A DNA stretch of 64,000 bases from Ciona savignyi (GCA_000149265.1 CH003028.1:1419082-1483081), one strand, 5' to 3'; positions 33,801 to 43,384 are shown, counted from the first letter of the stretch. The notes: generated by a model from the letters alone, not told the origin. Numbers and translations: made by a program.

Positions 33801-36800
33801 ACAACCTTTAGTGTAATGCTTTAACCAAATAAGCACACCGCTGGGATATCATGTTGTTAATCCATATTTCCGCCAATATATGTGATATGACATCACCAGC
33901 TTGCAATTATGAGGTTTATAATGCTTTTAGTTTAGTTTCTTTTTGTGCTCCTTCATTACATTAAAGAAGAAATGTATGATTAATTAAAGTCAGTGAGCCA
34001 TTATAAAACTGCAAAACACCAGCAGTTTAAACATGTCAGTGAATAGACACAGTATATTGGTGAAAAAAATTATGTTGATGTTGAACATTACATTAACCTA
34101 ATTTAAAAAAATGAAGTGGCTGTTAAACCTTACATTAACCAAATTTAAACCACTTGGTATGAATACATATCGTCAGAGGAAATCATCAAACCTTATTCTG
34201 TTATATGTTGAAGCTGAAGTTAAACATATAATGCTGAAGTTAAACACACAGGATCCACTCTCACTGAGGTCCCGTGTTGAACATGAAGTTAAGATAAGAG
34301 ATCTGGAGAAATCCATTGCCTCATTGACAGCTTTGCTGCAGGTATGTGAGGTGGCGGTATTTTCGCATTTTAACGATTGGAACGTTTCATGTTTGGTTTA
34401 TTTTCTCATGTGGTTTTCTGTCATCTATTAGCCGAATGTTTTTTTTTCTAAACCAGCTGACAGCTGGTCGAATTTTCCCTTTGCAATGCACTTATAGAAC
34501 ATCACCTGAACTCAGTAGGTTATTAGATTTTAGAAGTCATAAAATGGACATAGTCTAAAGTAATATCTTAAATTTACCAGATTAAAGAATCGGAAATACT
34601 TCAACTACAGAAAGCTAAGGACACTTTGCAAACCCAAATCGATGAATTGTTGCACAGGTAAAATTTTTCCCAGTTTTATTTTTTGGAGGGCATGTAATTT
34701 TTTTTGGGTAGTTAATTTGACATTTGTTGAATTCTGATTCTACATACTTACTTGCAGGAACACAGAAGTACAATCCATAGAGCAAAAAAGCGAACATTCT
34801 GGTGTACAACATTCGGATTTAGAAGAAATAAAATCCAAGGTAATAATCCACATTGAATATATTAAGTTTATCCTATATATTATGTTTATGTGGGGTGGGG
34901 TTAAACATGGGTATTTGTCGAAATACTATGTTAATCTGCTATTAAATTACCAAAGTTAATGATAATTGAATATATTTAGTTCACCTTATTTTTTAATACC
35001 ATTATTAAAACAAGACACTTCTATAATAAAATAAGGAAATAAAACAAAGATTTCATATGACAAAGATGCTTTGTAGTTATAGTAAAAGCCTTTAGTAGTA
35101 GAAAAGCATAGATCATTTTCTGGAAGGTTATGTTTTCCCAATCACGGGAATAAACATAAATATCCTATTCTATCTTTCAGAAGGCACAGTGCTATGAAAT
35201 CGTAACTAATTTTCCATAGTAACGTCTTCGGCTAATGTGCACTGTAATACTACCACCCATTCCATGTATTCTGTTTCTGTTACCACCCGTGTACTTTGTA
35301 TTTCTTATCAAGTAAAGTTGTGCAGAAAAGTTTCCAGTACTAAAAACACTACACACTGCCTCTTTGCATTTTGATAGTTGAAAGATCTTGAAACCAAATT
35401 AAGTTCAAAACATCGAAATCAACATAACCAAGGCAGAGATATTCAACTAATCAGGTTAAACTTTATAAATTTTATTATGTTTATTTTGCAAAAAAAAATA
35501 TTGTAACAAAGTTTTCTATATGAAATTAAAAAAAAGAAAAATGATTTAATTTCTTTAGTTTTTCACTTCTATCACATTTAAATATTATTGTTTACTTTTG
35601 TTATTTTTTTATTTTCACTGTGAAAAAAACTTTCATAAAATTTTGAAACAGAAAAATGATTTAGTTTTAAACAACATGATTTAGTTTAAAGAAAAATGAT
35701 TTTGTTCAGAAATTCTGTTGTGCTCTATTTTGGTAACATGGGCACATAACATACAAGGGTTTCACTTCTGCATCACATTTAAAAAGTGACAAGTGACAAC
35801 AACTCATAATGACCACAATAATAACCTTGATGTTTTTTGCTGCCTCAGTTTCGCCAACATTAAACTGGAGTTCGAGAACGTCCAGCTGCGAAGAGAAATA
35901 TCAGTTGCAAAGAGTTTAAAGGAGACTATGGTTGTTGGCGTGCAACAGAATGCCTCCGTAAGTACGACCGGTTAGTCTGGCAGTTTAGTGCAACGTCTTC
36001 CAACCGAAATGTTGTAGGTTTAAAAGTGGTCGCTATCGAGTTGGTTGTGTCCGTGGGCAAGGTAATTAACGGATACTGCCTGACCTCAGCAGATTAATGG
36101 GTTTCACTAGATTGAAGGAACGTGTGAAACACAACACACTGTTCCGGTAACCCGACGGTGAGCGCAAGGTGATCTGATGATTGCCCGTATGTTAACCACC
36201 GTGGTTTTTCCATTAATGGGGATAAACATGAATATATCTATCCCTATCCTATCCTAAGTTCCAACAATCGGTCCTTTTTTCAGTTGCTAAATACTACCAG
36301 TGTGTGGATACTTGTGTTAAGTTGATTTTCTCTTCGTAGGAGAATTGGAAAAAGGAAAAATTATGAAAGATTTAAAAGAAATATTTGATATTTTATGTTT
36401 ATACATGATGGGGCATTATAGGTGGGTGAGGTTACAACATGGATATTTTTCAAAATACTATGTTAATCTTCTATCAGATTACCAAAGTTATTGCAATGTG
36501 TTGCACATTAGAGAGATAATATTTTTGTTCCATGTAAAATTACTGTGTCATTAGACAAATCACTACACCGACATTCTTTAAATACATTTAGTTATATTAT
36601 TTCCAAAGTGTATATTATGTACCCTGTACTGCAACTAGGTACGGTGCCCAACTGGACATGAGGCATTATAAAAAATACCACTGTTGTGTTTTGGAAATTT
36701 TTTCGTTCTTGAAACTTTTACTTTTTAGAAACCGTCACAAAAATGCAGCCAATGCAGTCGAATGGAGGTTGAAAACAGCCGACTGCGAGGCGACATTGAA

Positions 36801-36983
36801 CGGCTTGCCTTGGAACTCGGCCATTTTGAGAAGTATTTCTTTGAAGAGGTTGACGACTTGAACTTCAACTACAAACAAGCGACGAAGATGAACTTGCTCT
36901 ACGAAGGCCAACTCAAATCTATCGCTCATAGATATAATATAAAAGTGGATGTGATGACATCATCAGAAGTTGAACGTTTCTGA
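15861..36983 (+). CDS. CEP290-like: CEP290-like coiled-coil protein, 39 exons, 1476 aa
   Basis: CEP290 is a coiled-coil scaffold of the ciliary transition zone and centriolar satellites. The start ATG opens MSISDHEVDLF. Exons: 15861-16069, 16231-16291, 16988-17067, 17706-17844, 18090-18223, 18449-18574, 18909-19022, then five A/B/C cassettes (19433-25704), 26246-26333, 27030-27103, 27648-27711, 28338-28441, 29055-29118, 29714-29832, 30322-30409, 30778-30851, 31292-31355, 31534-31652, 32441-32551, 34269-34341, 34581-34657, 34758-34839, 35378-35454, 35849-35957, 36729-36983. Lengths total 4431 nt and every phase agrees. Nearly all is heptad-like, Glu/Lys/Leu-rich. The last exon reads FFEEVDDLNFNYKQATKMNL, close to the CEP290 C-terminus (FFEEIEDLKYNYKEE). 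The N-terminal half is not recognisable as CEP290 and the protein is much shorter than the vertebrate one (about 2480 aa), so a divergent orthologue or paralogue are both possible. Residues 288-930 are the repeat array. Confidence 0.8.
16431..16612 (-). mobile_element. tRNA-derived SINE, internal deletion
   Basis: Jumps from gtgaatgggaaaaccatt directly to aatccgctgggtttaggc, losing the central third, then runs through the head. Confidence 0.88.
17083..17150 (-). mobile_element. second short tRNA-like repeat, partial
   Basis: ataccgagctaagttttgaa followed by acccatgatgggctcgtc is the complement of the 3' half of the element at 37785-37905. Confidence 0.55.
17165..17310 (+). mobile_element. 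tRNA-derived SINE, 5'-truncated
   Basis: Only the 3' half is present, from tctatcatataaaacatact to the tail gaatatcctatcctatac. Confidence 0.88.
17921..18026 (-). mobile_element. tRNA-derived SINE, middle deleted
   Basis: Tail complement ataagatagaatgttcatgt joined directly to head sequence (tgaaaggcgacgcactaaac). Confidence 0.8.
18265..18385 (-). repeat. dispersed repeat copy (reverse)
   Basis: gttttaacgactgttcgttt is the complement of the core described at 10320-10620. It lies in the intron just after exon 18090-18223, so the frame reading on past that donor is not coding. Confidence 0.45.
20175..20465 (-). mobile_element. SINE co-duplicated with cassette 1
   Basis: Begins about 10 bp after the donor of exon C. 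Equivalent copies at the same place follow cassettes 2 and 3, so this is one insertion copied by duplication. Confidence 0.9.
21458..21755 (-). mobile_element. SINE co-duplicated with cassette 2
   Basis: Same position and orientation relative to exon C as the copy after cassette 1, with private substitutions. Confidence 0.9.
22748..23040 (-). mobile_element. SINE co-duplicated with cassette 3
   Basis: Third copy at the same site. Cassette 4's exon C at 24309-24472 has no SINE after it. Confidence 0.9.
23610..23735 (+). repeat. dispersed repeat copy
   Basis: Contains tggcaaaacaacggtcgtta, the core also seen near 10384 and 26010. It is private to cassette 4. Confidence 0.45.
23758..24068. mobile_element. 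hAT-type MITE, 311 bp, perfect 8-bp duplication
   Basis: Starts CAGTGTTTCCCAACCT and ends AGGTTGGGAAACGCTG (near-perfect inverted ends), flanked on each side by atttagac. It is inserted between exons B and C of cassette 4 only, so it came after the cassette duplication. No coding capacity. Confidence 0.95.
25925..26155 (+). repeat. dispersed repeat copy
   Basis: Starts agtttagtttattcactttt and includes gcaaaacaaacagttgttaa, the clearest version of the core in the window. Confidence 0.5.
26338..26570 (-). mobile_element. SINE directly after a splice donor, co-duplicated
   Basis: Begins a few bases past the GTGCAT donor of exon 26246-26333. The duplicate exon 30322-30409 has the matching SINE at 30416. 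Confidence 0.85.
26852..26985 (-). mobile_element. tRNA-derived SINE, fragment
   Basis: Tail complement aggataggatatttatgttt, a short centre, then a jump to head-like cgcactaaccgatgcgctat. Confidence 0.75.
27283..27572 (+). mobile_element. tRNA-derived SINE, diverged full length
   Basis: From ttgacttggtgggttggtac through tgtccttgggcaaggcactc to the tail gaatatcgtatcctatcc. Confidence 0.88.
28060..28225 (+). mobile_element. decayed 3' half of SINE
   Basis: caacacaatgtaatcgcttc and aaacataagtatcctaat are recognisable remains. Confidence 0.6.
28553..28740 (-). mobile_element. tRNA-derived SINE, tail half missing
   Basis: Runs from ggatcacctcgcgtccac to the tRNA-like head; tgcgttaagtgccttgccca is well kept. 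Confidence 0.88.
30416..30640 (-). mobile_element. SINE, duplicate of 26338-26570
   Basis: Same insertion site relative to the exon, carried along by the block duplication. Confidence 0.85.
31038..31137. other. assembly gap (100 N)
   Basis: A run of 100 N, probably a default-size gap, inside the intron between exons 30778-30851 and 31292-31355. Because it sits in a duplicated block, some sequence may be collapsed or missing. Confidence 0.99.
31780..31945 (+). mobile_element. decayed SINE fragment
   Basis: tgtgttcttggacaagtcac and gcctgaacccagtggttata survive from the head-proximal half. Confidence 0.55.
32093..32385 (+). mobile_element. tRNA-derived SINE, full length
   Basis: tgaccggttggcttgttgca at the head and aaaaatatcctatcctca at the tail. 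It ends about 55 bp before exon 32441-32551. Confidence 0.92.
32571..32860 (-). mobile_element. tRNA-derived SINE, full length
   Basis: Begins about 20 bp after the donor of exon 32441-32551 and ends with the tRNA-like head at ccagaacaatcggtcgga. Confidence 0.92.
33500..33840 (-). mobile_element. SINE fragment interrupted by a hAT MITE
   Basis: gttgtatatgatttaga at the left and the aggcgaggtaaatgccttgc-to-head part at the right belong to one SINE. The hAT MITE at 33529-33704 splits it. Confidence 0.75.
33529..33704. mobile_element. hAT-type MITE, 176 bp, nested in a SINE
   Basis: Starts CAGGGGTGGGCAATT and ends TGTTGCCCATTCCTG, with flanks atttagac and atttagag (one mismatch in eight). Best-preserved copy of the family also at 2080-2262 and 37040-37172. 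Confidence 0.9.
33935..34190 (+). repeat. dispersed repeat copy
   Basis: agtttagtttctttttgtgc start and a degenerate gcaaaacaccagcagtttaa core. Confidence 0.4.
35964..36262 (+). mobile_element. tRNA-derived SINE 7-8 bp past a splice donor
   Basis: Exon 35849-35957 is followed by GTAAGTAC and then the SINE head gaccggttagtctggcagtt. The tail is tatctatccctatcctatcc. Confidence 0.93.
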
Positions 36984-37039
36984 TTTGTTCAGCTCATGTA
37001 CACAGTCGAGTTTATGCAGGTATTACAGAGTGTGAATGG

Positions 37040-37172
37040 TAAGTTCATGTAGACTGTATCTAACCATACCCTGTAATTAGATATTAAATACTATTCATGT
37101 AATAATCTGGCCCACCAAGGACTTCATTTTCCCACAACTGGCCCGCCGACTAAAGAAGTTGCCTACCCCTGG
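37040..37172. mobile_element. hAT-type MITE, inverted copy
   Basis: Complement of 33529-33704: taataatctggcccaccaag, tcattttcccacaactggcc, and the terminal gttgcctacccctg. The other end is eroded. Confidence 0.8.
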
Positions 37173-37343
37173 TGAGTGTATACCCTAGTGGGCAAAACAC
37201 CAAATTTTATTAGTTTGTTTGTTAAAACTCGTGCTCACAGTTAAATCAGTTAAAGCTGTTCTATGTTGGAGCATTGCATTTTTGTAACGCCTGTTATTTC
37301 TATTAACCATTTGGTATTTTTATAGTTATGAATCAACACTGTG

Positions 37344-37349
37344 AATAAA
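37344..37349 (+). terminator. candidate polyadenylation signal
   Basis: AATAAA about 360 bp past the CEP290-like stop codon, the first canonical hexamer noticed in that 3' flank. No transcript evidence. Confidence 0.3.
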
Positions 37350-37784
37350 AGTACAGCTATGTGGCCGAATGGCCAACTTCACTGATATATATATATATTC
37401 CGAATTAAACAAAAAAAAGACTTTGGCATTACTTAGCTCGATAAAAAAAAAGAAAACAAATCACTGTGAGTAGGGTGTTTGTTTTATTTTAGTATATGTT
37501 TTAGTATTCGCCTTGATTCTTAAAGCACTTTAATTTTGTATATTTTTATGGTTTTATATTTACCTACTTTTAGCTGTTATGCAATAATTTGTGAACAATA
37601 TATTTTAACATAAAATGACTTTTCCCTCTCTCTTTATCATTGATTAAGGTAGCCATGTTTGGCTTCTTGTCCAAATAGCTTGGTGGGTTTGTGCTTCCTT
37701 TATTAGCCGAATGATTATAGGTTAGAAACTGGTCAATGGCGAGTTGTTTCCTTTTTTGAAAAGAGCATCGCTTGGGCAAAGATG

Positions 37785-37905
37785 ATTAATGGGTGGTTTG
37801 ACTGAAGGGTTAGCGCAAGCGATACATATACCAAATTATACAGAAAAACGGACTTAATAACGAGTCCATCATGGTATCAAAACTTAACCCGGTTAAAAAA
37901 AATTC
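37785..37905 (+). mobile_element. short tRNA-like repeat (second SINE-like family)
   Basis: About 115 bp: a head resembling a Ser/Leu tRNA 5' end (gactgaagggttagcgcaag), a centre with acggacttaataacgagtcc, then aaaacttaacccggttaaaa. Other copies or parts: 17083-17150, 42385-42415, 43385-43497, 46150-46215 and 48196-48316. Confidence 0.6.
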
Positions 37906-37946
37906 TAGGCAGGATGTTTACAATCTGCAGGTATGTTGATTAGAGT

Positions 37947-38234
37947 AAATAGAATGGATATTCATGTTTATCCCCGTGAATGGGAAAACCACGGGGGTTA
38001 ACACACGGGAAATCGTCAGATCACCTCGCGCCCATCGTCGGGTTAACGGAGCTATTGCAGTGTGTTGTATATGACATGTTCCTTCAATTTGGTAGAACCC
38101 ATTAATCCGCTGGGTTCAGGCAATGTCCGAAAAGTGCCCTGTACAAGGACACAACCGATTAGCTAGCGACCAGTTTGGCACCTGCAACCTTTCGATTGAA
38201 AGGCCACGATCTTAACAGCCAGGCTAACCGGCCG
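37947..38234 (-). mobile_element. tRNA-derived SINE, near consensus
   Basis: One of the best-preserved copies, from agaatggatattcatgttta to gctaaccggccgga. Confidence 0.95.
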
Positions 38235-38475
38235 GACTAAAATAAGAGAAGAATGATGATACCGATTTGCTACGTTTGGTGTAGATCAGTCCTCCTCAGG
38301 CCTTTTTCACTCGAGGCACATTTAGAAACTTACTTTAAGATATCTCGACCTATTATTTATTTATTTGCATATATGTTTCCTTTTTACATTACATTAATAT
38401 GGGCCTTAGCAACCACAGTAGCTACCGGGACCAGGAATTTAGGCCAAGGAAGGCCCATTACTCCAGCGCCCCGGG

Positions 38476-39345
38476 CTAACATGGATCCGGGATATAGCGG
38501 TCAAATCGGCCAGTGTCCTGAAGGAAGCTGACTAAATGCTTGACCGGGATAGATGCGAGATCATTAGATTTAATACCTCCAAAATTTCTCCATCTGGTTA
38601 CAGCAAATGCTGGACAATGGCCAACATAGTGTAAAGGAGTCTCGTCTTCTTCTTGGCTGAAGGGACAGGTTGCACATGCTGTGCGCATGAGGATGGATTG
38701 GTGCTTTGCCAAATTAGCATGACCAGTGATAATCTGAAGAACAGATCGTAACTGTCTCCGCCGCAGCCGGAGAAGTTCCCTGGACAGGGATGGGCCTTGT
38801 CCAAGATACTCCTTCGTCTGACGACAGCCACAGTGTTGTCTCCATTCTTCAGCATGTTTTCGGCTCATCCACGCCTCCAATTCTGTTCTGACAGAGCAGA
38901 CAGGAATACAGAGGGATGGTTCTGGACCGATGAAGGCAGTGCTGGATGCGTCACGAGCCAACTCGTCAGCTTGATCATTGCCATCAAAGTTTGAGTGGCC
39001 TGGAATTCAGCAAAGTTCCACAAGATTAAGCCCTCCAAGATTGTGAAGAAGGTACCATGTCTCTCGCAGCAAGGGGCTATGTATCTTCAAGCTCAATAGA
39101 GCTTTCAGAGCAGCCTGACTATCACTGTGAATGGTGATGGACATTTTTGCAGTGTTCCAAGACTGCAGAATCTTTGCAGCATGGTTTATTGCAAGAATCT
39201 CTGTCTGAAAAACTGAGGGGAAGCTTCCAAGTGGAAAGCTGAATTTGTAATCAAACTTGGTGGATTGAATAAGTACTCCAGCACCATATGTTTCCTTGAT
39301 GCCTATGTTAAACCAGCATAAATTGCGTTTTAACCGATATACGTA
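38476..39345 (-). pseudogene. non-LTR retrotransposon 3' fragment (RNase H and C-terminal tail)
   Basis: The minus strand encodes an RNase H domain (IHSDSQAALKAL, then IPGHSNFDGNDQADELARDA) followed by a tail with a Cys/His cluster (CATCPF...ETPLHYVGHCP) typical of LINEs that carry RNase H, such as the I-like groups. An in-frame TGA at 39009-39007 stands where a Trp is usual before IPGH. No reverse transcriptase is present, so it is a 5'-truncated dead copy inside the composite element. Confidence 0.85.
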
Positions 39346-39469
39346 ATAATGGGAGTTTATGTTGCAACCGCCTATTCCGAATTAGTTAACGTAGAGACCG
39401 ATAGTGTATTTTTTCATACCGCTTAAAGCCAAAGTTAGGTGAGTTTTATTTACCACAGAAAACCGTATC

Positions 39470-39645
39470 TCCACAACCGTGTCGGTAGGCTATCAACTAC
39501 CGTTTCGTATCAACCGCACCCATCGTTCCGTATCCCTACCGACGTATGCACCGTATCATATCCGTACTGAATTACCGTATCGTCTCTACCACCGTACTGT
39601 ATCGTCATAACCCCAGCATTTCCGTATCAACCTCGACCACAAATT
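39470..39645. repeat. degenerate CCGTATC-rich simple repeat
   Basis: Irregular ccgtatc/accgta strings, about ten hits in 170 bp, without a fixed period. Confidence 0.6.
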
Positions 39646-39703
39646 ATAACAAGAGGACGTAAACTGCGTGTTTACTCAACGATACGCGTTATTTTTAAAC
39701 TAG

Positions 39704-39775
39704 CAACGATTGCCCGTGTGCTAACCCCCTTGGTTTTCCAATTCACGGGGATAAAGATGAATATCCTATCCTAAC
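39704..39775 (+). mobile_element. SINE tail fragment
   Basis: From aacgattgcccgtgtgctaa to gaatatcctatcctaaccc. Confidence 0.85.
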
Positions 39776-39944
39776 CCGTTACTCCACCCGCGGAATTAAC
39801 ACTTACTAAAGTTGACGGCACATTGCAGTTTAAATTGTACAACGGGAGGTCTTCTGAAACGCTATAAAGATGACGTATAACCAATTAAGACCTCTATGAA
39901 CGGCAGGATGTGACGAGTGGTACCCTCCCTTAGTCTTAGTCATT

Positions 39945-40325
39945 GTTTTTAAACGAGTGTTTTGCTGAGTAACAATGGTGGTGATTCCCCAATGTTTGTT
40001 TTGTTGAAAGCAGCATGTGCTAGGCTGCGCGCCGATGTTCTCGTTTAGCTGTAAAGTTTTGTAATCGTGGAGCAGAGCTTTGTGAAATAAAGGCGTTGAT
40101 AGTGCATCTGCTAGCTGTTTTGGTGGGAAAAAGTTTCCTATGTGCGGATATGGGCTTAAAAGTTTTAAGTAAAATTTTGGAGGGTGTTAATTGTAGGTTG
40201 CAGATCCAAGCTTCAATTTTAAATTGTAAAAATATCCAAGACTTCATATGTCAGGATTTTGAGTGATTGCCGTTTTTCTGAGGTCAGTTTGGATTGGAGA
40301 GATAGGGAAAACTAGAGAGTGTCAA
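39945..40325 (+). repeat. dispersed ~370-bp repeat, copy 1
   Basis: Shares ctgcgcgccgatgttctcgt, gttgatagtgcatctgctag and ttctgaggtcagtttggatt, with small changes, with 59645-59990. No frame and no defined ends. Confidence 0.85.
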
Positions 40326-40559
40326 TCCCGTGTTTAACCACCACTATTTGTAAAACACATGTTGTATGCCAGATATTCATGCTACAGGGTCCCTAACCAC
40401 ATTTTGTATTTTATACACTGAGTATCTAGTTTTTGTTTCTGCAAGCATAAACGCATGGGTCCCATAGTTATTAAACCAAACTTCTTCTGTGTTAGATTTA
40501 CGAAGATTTCACAACAAATGTTTAAAATTAAAGCTTTTTCTTTGTGCTGTATTGAAATA

Positions 40560-41590
40560 AATCTAAATTCCTAAAACAGCCCGATTTAGTTTTTGATGGC
40601 TTCGGGGAATTTGCCATGGGCTTAGTACATAAGTTTCTGTTTTTACATATGTGGGTCATGTTATCTAACAATTCTTAAAGTTTTAATCCAATTTGACGAA
40701 TCCTTGTTGAAGATGTCAGTGCAATGTGGCATGCTTGTCACAATCATGAGTCAGGAACATAGGCTATCTTCGTTTTTAAGGGAGTTACCCTAAGTAAATG
40801 TTTTCTTTCTTTTAATTGACATAGGGTGGCTAACGATCCAGCATTCCACTAAATCTGATCAAAATTAGAGCAGCCGTTCAAACGCTATGGCCCGAAAAGC
40901 TAATTTTTTAGAAAAATAACCGTTTTGGATTTTTACGTATCAGGGGAATTCCCCTAGATTTATCACCCACAATTTTTTTACTGCGTATTTAGACCATGTT
41001 GTCTAACAGATGACCAAGTTTTGTTACTATTCTATTATTCCTTCTGGTAGATGTCAGGGCGTTATTCCATGCCTGTCACAATCATATTTTGAGAACAAAA
41101 TCTTATTTAGGGTATTTTCCTAGATAATTTTTTTAATTTTTTTCTAATTGTTAAATTAGTAGGTAATGCACTTACATTTCACGAAATCTGAATCAGATTG
41201 AAGCAGCCGTTCAAACGCCATGCCCAAAAAAGCTACTTTTTTATTTTTGGTTTCTGTTCATCTAGAGTCTAGACGATGTTGTGTAACAAATACCAAAGTT
41301 TAATTGCGATTTCATTTTTCCTTCCGGTAGATGTCGGGGCGACATGGCGTGCTTGTAACAATCATGATTTGAAAACAAAATGTTATTTTTTAAAGTATTT
41401 CCCTAGGTAATTTTTTTATTTCTTCCAAGTGTTAAGTCAGTTACTAATGCACTTACATTTTACCAAATCTGATTTAAAATGGAGCTGCCGTTCAAGCGCT
41501 ATGCCCCAAAAAGCTAGTTTTTTAGAAAAAAAATACCGTTTTAGTTTTTAACGTTCCAGGGGAATTCCCCTGGTTTTATCTCCCAAAATT
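40560..41590. repeat. diverged tandem repeat of roughly 330 bp, about three copies
   Basis: Repeated blocks carry gcagccgttcaaacgctatg, caggggaattcccc, gtcacaatcat and ggtagatgtc in the same order. Copies differ by many substitutions and indels. The array ends beside the right terminus of the composite hAT-like element. Confidence 0.85.
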
Positions 41591-42415
41591 TTAGTTGCGG
41601 CACACAAACATTGTCTTGTCGCACATCAGAGTGCCGCGGCACAGTAGTTGCGGAGCACTGGTGTAGACCACGTCTACTTCTACAAAAAAAATGCGAATTT
41701 CGTTATGGTCATGTGGAAGATTGGTTAACGCCGATATTAAATTTCATATAAAAACGGTATTATGGACGAGCCTGTAGGTAATTCGCTTAAATCAATGTGT
41801 ACTGTATACAATATGACTTTATATCATTTTTCCCACACGATAAAGCCATACCCATACACAGAATAACTCTAGAACTCCCAATAACTTTCTCTTACATCAT
41901 TGCTTTCGAACTTCGTTGCTGTAAGATAAAACAACGGTGTATCGCTTATTATCGTTGTAGCCTGCTAACAGTGTAACGTCTAATGCTGAAGCAGCAATAT
42001 TATCGTTGAAACCGCAATTTTAAAGACTGAGAGTTTTAACGCTTGTAAGACATACAATTTATACTTTAGCGCTGAGGGGTCGGTATTTTACCGCTCAACG
42101 AGTAAAGTGCAGAGAACAATTTATTACTGCAAGACAACCGTTTTAACGTGGCAATTAGCCAAGAACTGTGTATATTTCGCCTTCACCTGTACAGACGACT
42201 TATTCACCATCGTTGTATGTTTTTCTGTGCTCGCGTGTGAACAAGAATAAATAAATCAACCTTCCGTGACGGAGTTCGGCTGGAGTCATTTCGAAGTCTC
42301 GGTGGCCAGGGAGCTTAAGGTCCATTCTAGTGCTAGTCATAGGCGCTAATCAAGCCCCTATCAGACCACTTTACCCCACAATTATAGCTTTGAACCTTAG
42401 CCCGGTAAAAATAAA

Positions 42416-42580
42416 GCGAATTAATGGGTTCTACTAAATTGAAGGAACGTGTTAATTATACAACACACCGCAATTAGCTTCAGTAACCCGACGGTGTGCG
42501 CGAGGTGATCTGACGATTGCACATGTGTTAACCCCCTTGGTTTTCCTATTTACAATAAACATGAATATTCTATTTCATCC
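42416..42580 (+). mobile_element. tRNA-derived SINE, head missing
   Basis: Starts gaattaatgggttctactaa and ends acatgaatattctatttcat. Confidence 0.88.
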
Positions 42581-43384
42581 TCTTGAGGTTTTTGTAAAAT
42601 TAAATGTCGAGGCAAGCTATCAGCAAGCAAATTAAAATACCTTAAAGTTTCAGCCTGAATGGATAACCTGTCCATGCCTATATGACCTTTCGACCGGGCA
42701 TGTCTGTCCGAGTGTGACCCAGTAAAGGAACAAAATGGTACGGCGGAAGCCCATATATAGAGGTGGTTAACGTGGTTGACATTGTCTAGTTTAAAAGTAA
42801 TGTACAAAAATAAAAATATAAATTAATGTTTTACAGAGAAAAGATAGAAAGCCTTTAATATAAAGGGTGAGTATTTAATCACAGGAAACAATAATCGATT
42901 CCTATGGATACCAATTCGGCACAAGTAAAATCCGGTGTATATTTTTGCTGCAGAACCACTGCATTTATGTGAAGGTTCGGCGAGGCGCATCAAACCGTGC
43001 TACTTTGGTGACAGAACATGCTTCACTAGCTCTGGAGTTTTAAACCATCGTGTTCGTTGTATTAACTAGTTAGCGCGGGGTCGTTCGGTTTGCAGTGTAG
43101 ATTGTAACGGTCGGGGTTATGAAGCCTCTCGACACATTGCCATCTGCTTATGATGGATTCGAAAGAAATACCAAGGCAGAAAAAACAAGGCTTTATAAAT
43201 TAGTTATACAGTATTCTGGTTTGCACAAAATTGGGAGTACTAGTTATATAGCTTTACATTGACAGGTAGTTTGTAGTTTTTAAAATCGTGTGTTTGCATA
43301 TGTTTTATTTTCTAGCTAGCTACAAGTTGGCGTAGTTAAAGGTTCGATTAGCCTATATACATACAATGAAGTGAGTTAGTTAAG

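Larger units (their letters stand above)
36984..38286. other. 3' flank of the CEP290-like gene
   Basis: No coding exon. It holds an inverted hAT MITE (37040-37172), an AATAAA at about 37344 that could be the polyadenylation signal, a short tRNA-like repeat (37785-37905) and a well-preserved SINE (37947-38234). Confidence 0.6.
38287..41660. mobile_element. large composite hAT-like element, about 3.4 kb
   Basis: The right end reads ...gtagttgcggagcactg, i.e. CAGTGCTCCGCAACTAC in complement. The left end is CAGTCCTCCTCAGGCC, and a few bases inside each end is a ggcaca motif. Flanking octamers are gtgtagat (38279-38286) and gtgtagac (41661-41668), one mismatch, as for hAT insertion. Inside lie a broken LINE segment, a CCGTATC-rich stretch, a SINE tail, a dispersed repeat and a roughly 330-bp tandem repeat. 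No transposase was found. The left end is less certain than the right. Confidence 0.55.

Noticed and set aside
34111-34268. Upstream extension of the CEP290-like exon at 34269
   Set aside because: The longer frame starts inside a dispersed repeat. The acceptor at 34268 keeps the phase from exon 32441-32551, whereas the acceptor at 34251 does not.
41880-42385. Possible solo LTR fossil with AATAAATAAA
   Set aside because: No matching TG...CA ends with a target duplication could be found, and the right edge merges into a short tRNA-like repeat. Left as unassigned intergenic sequence.
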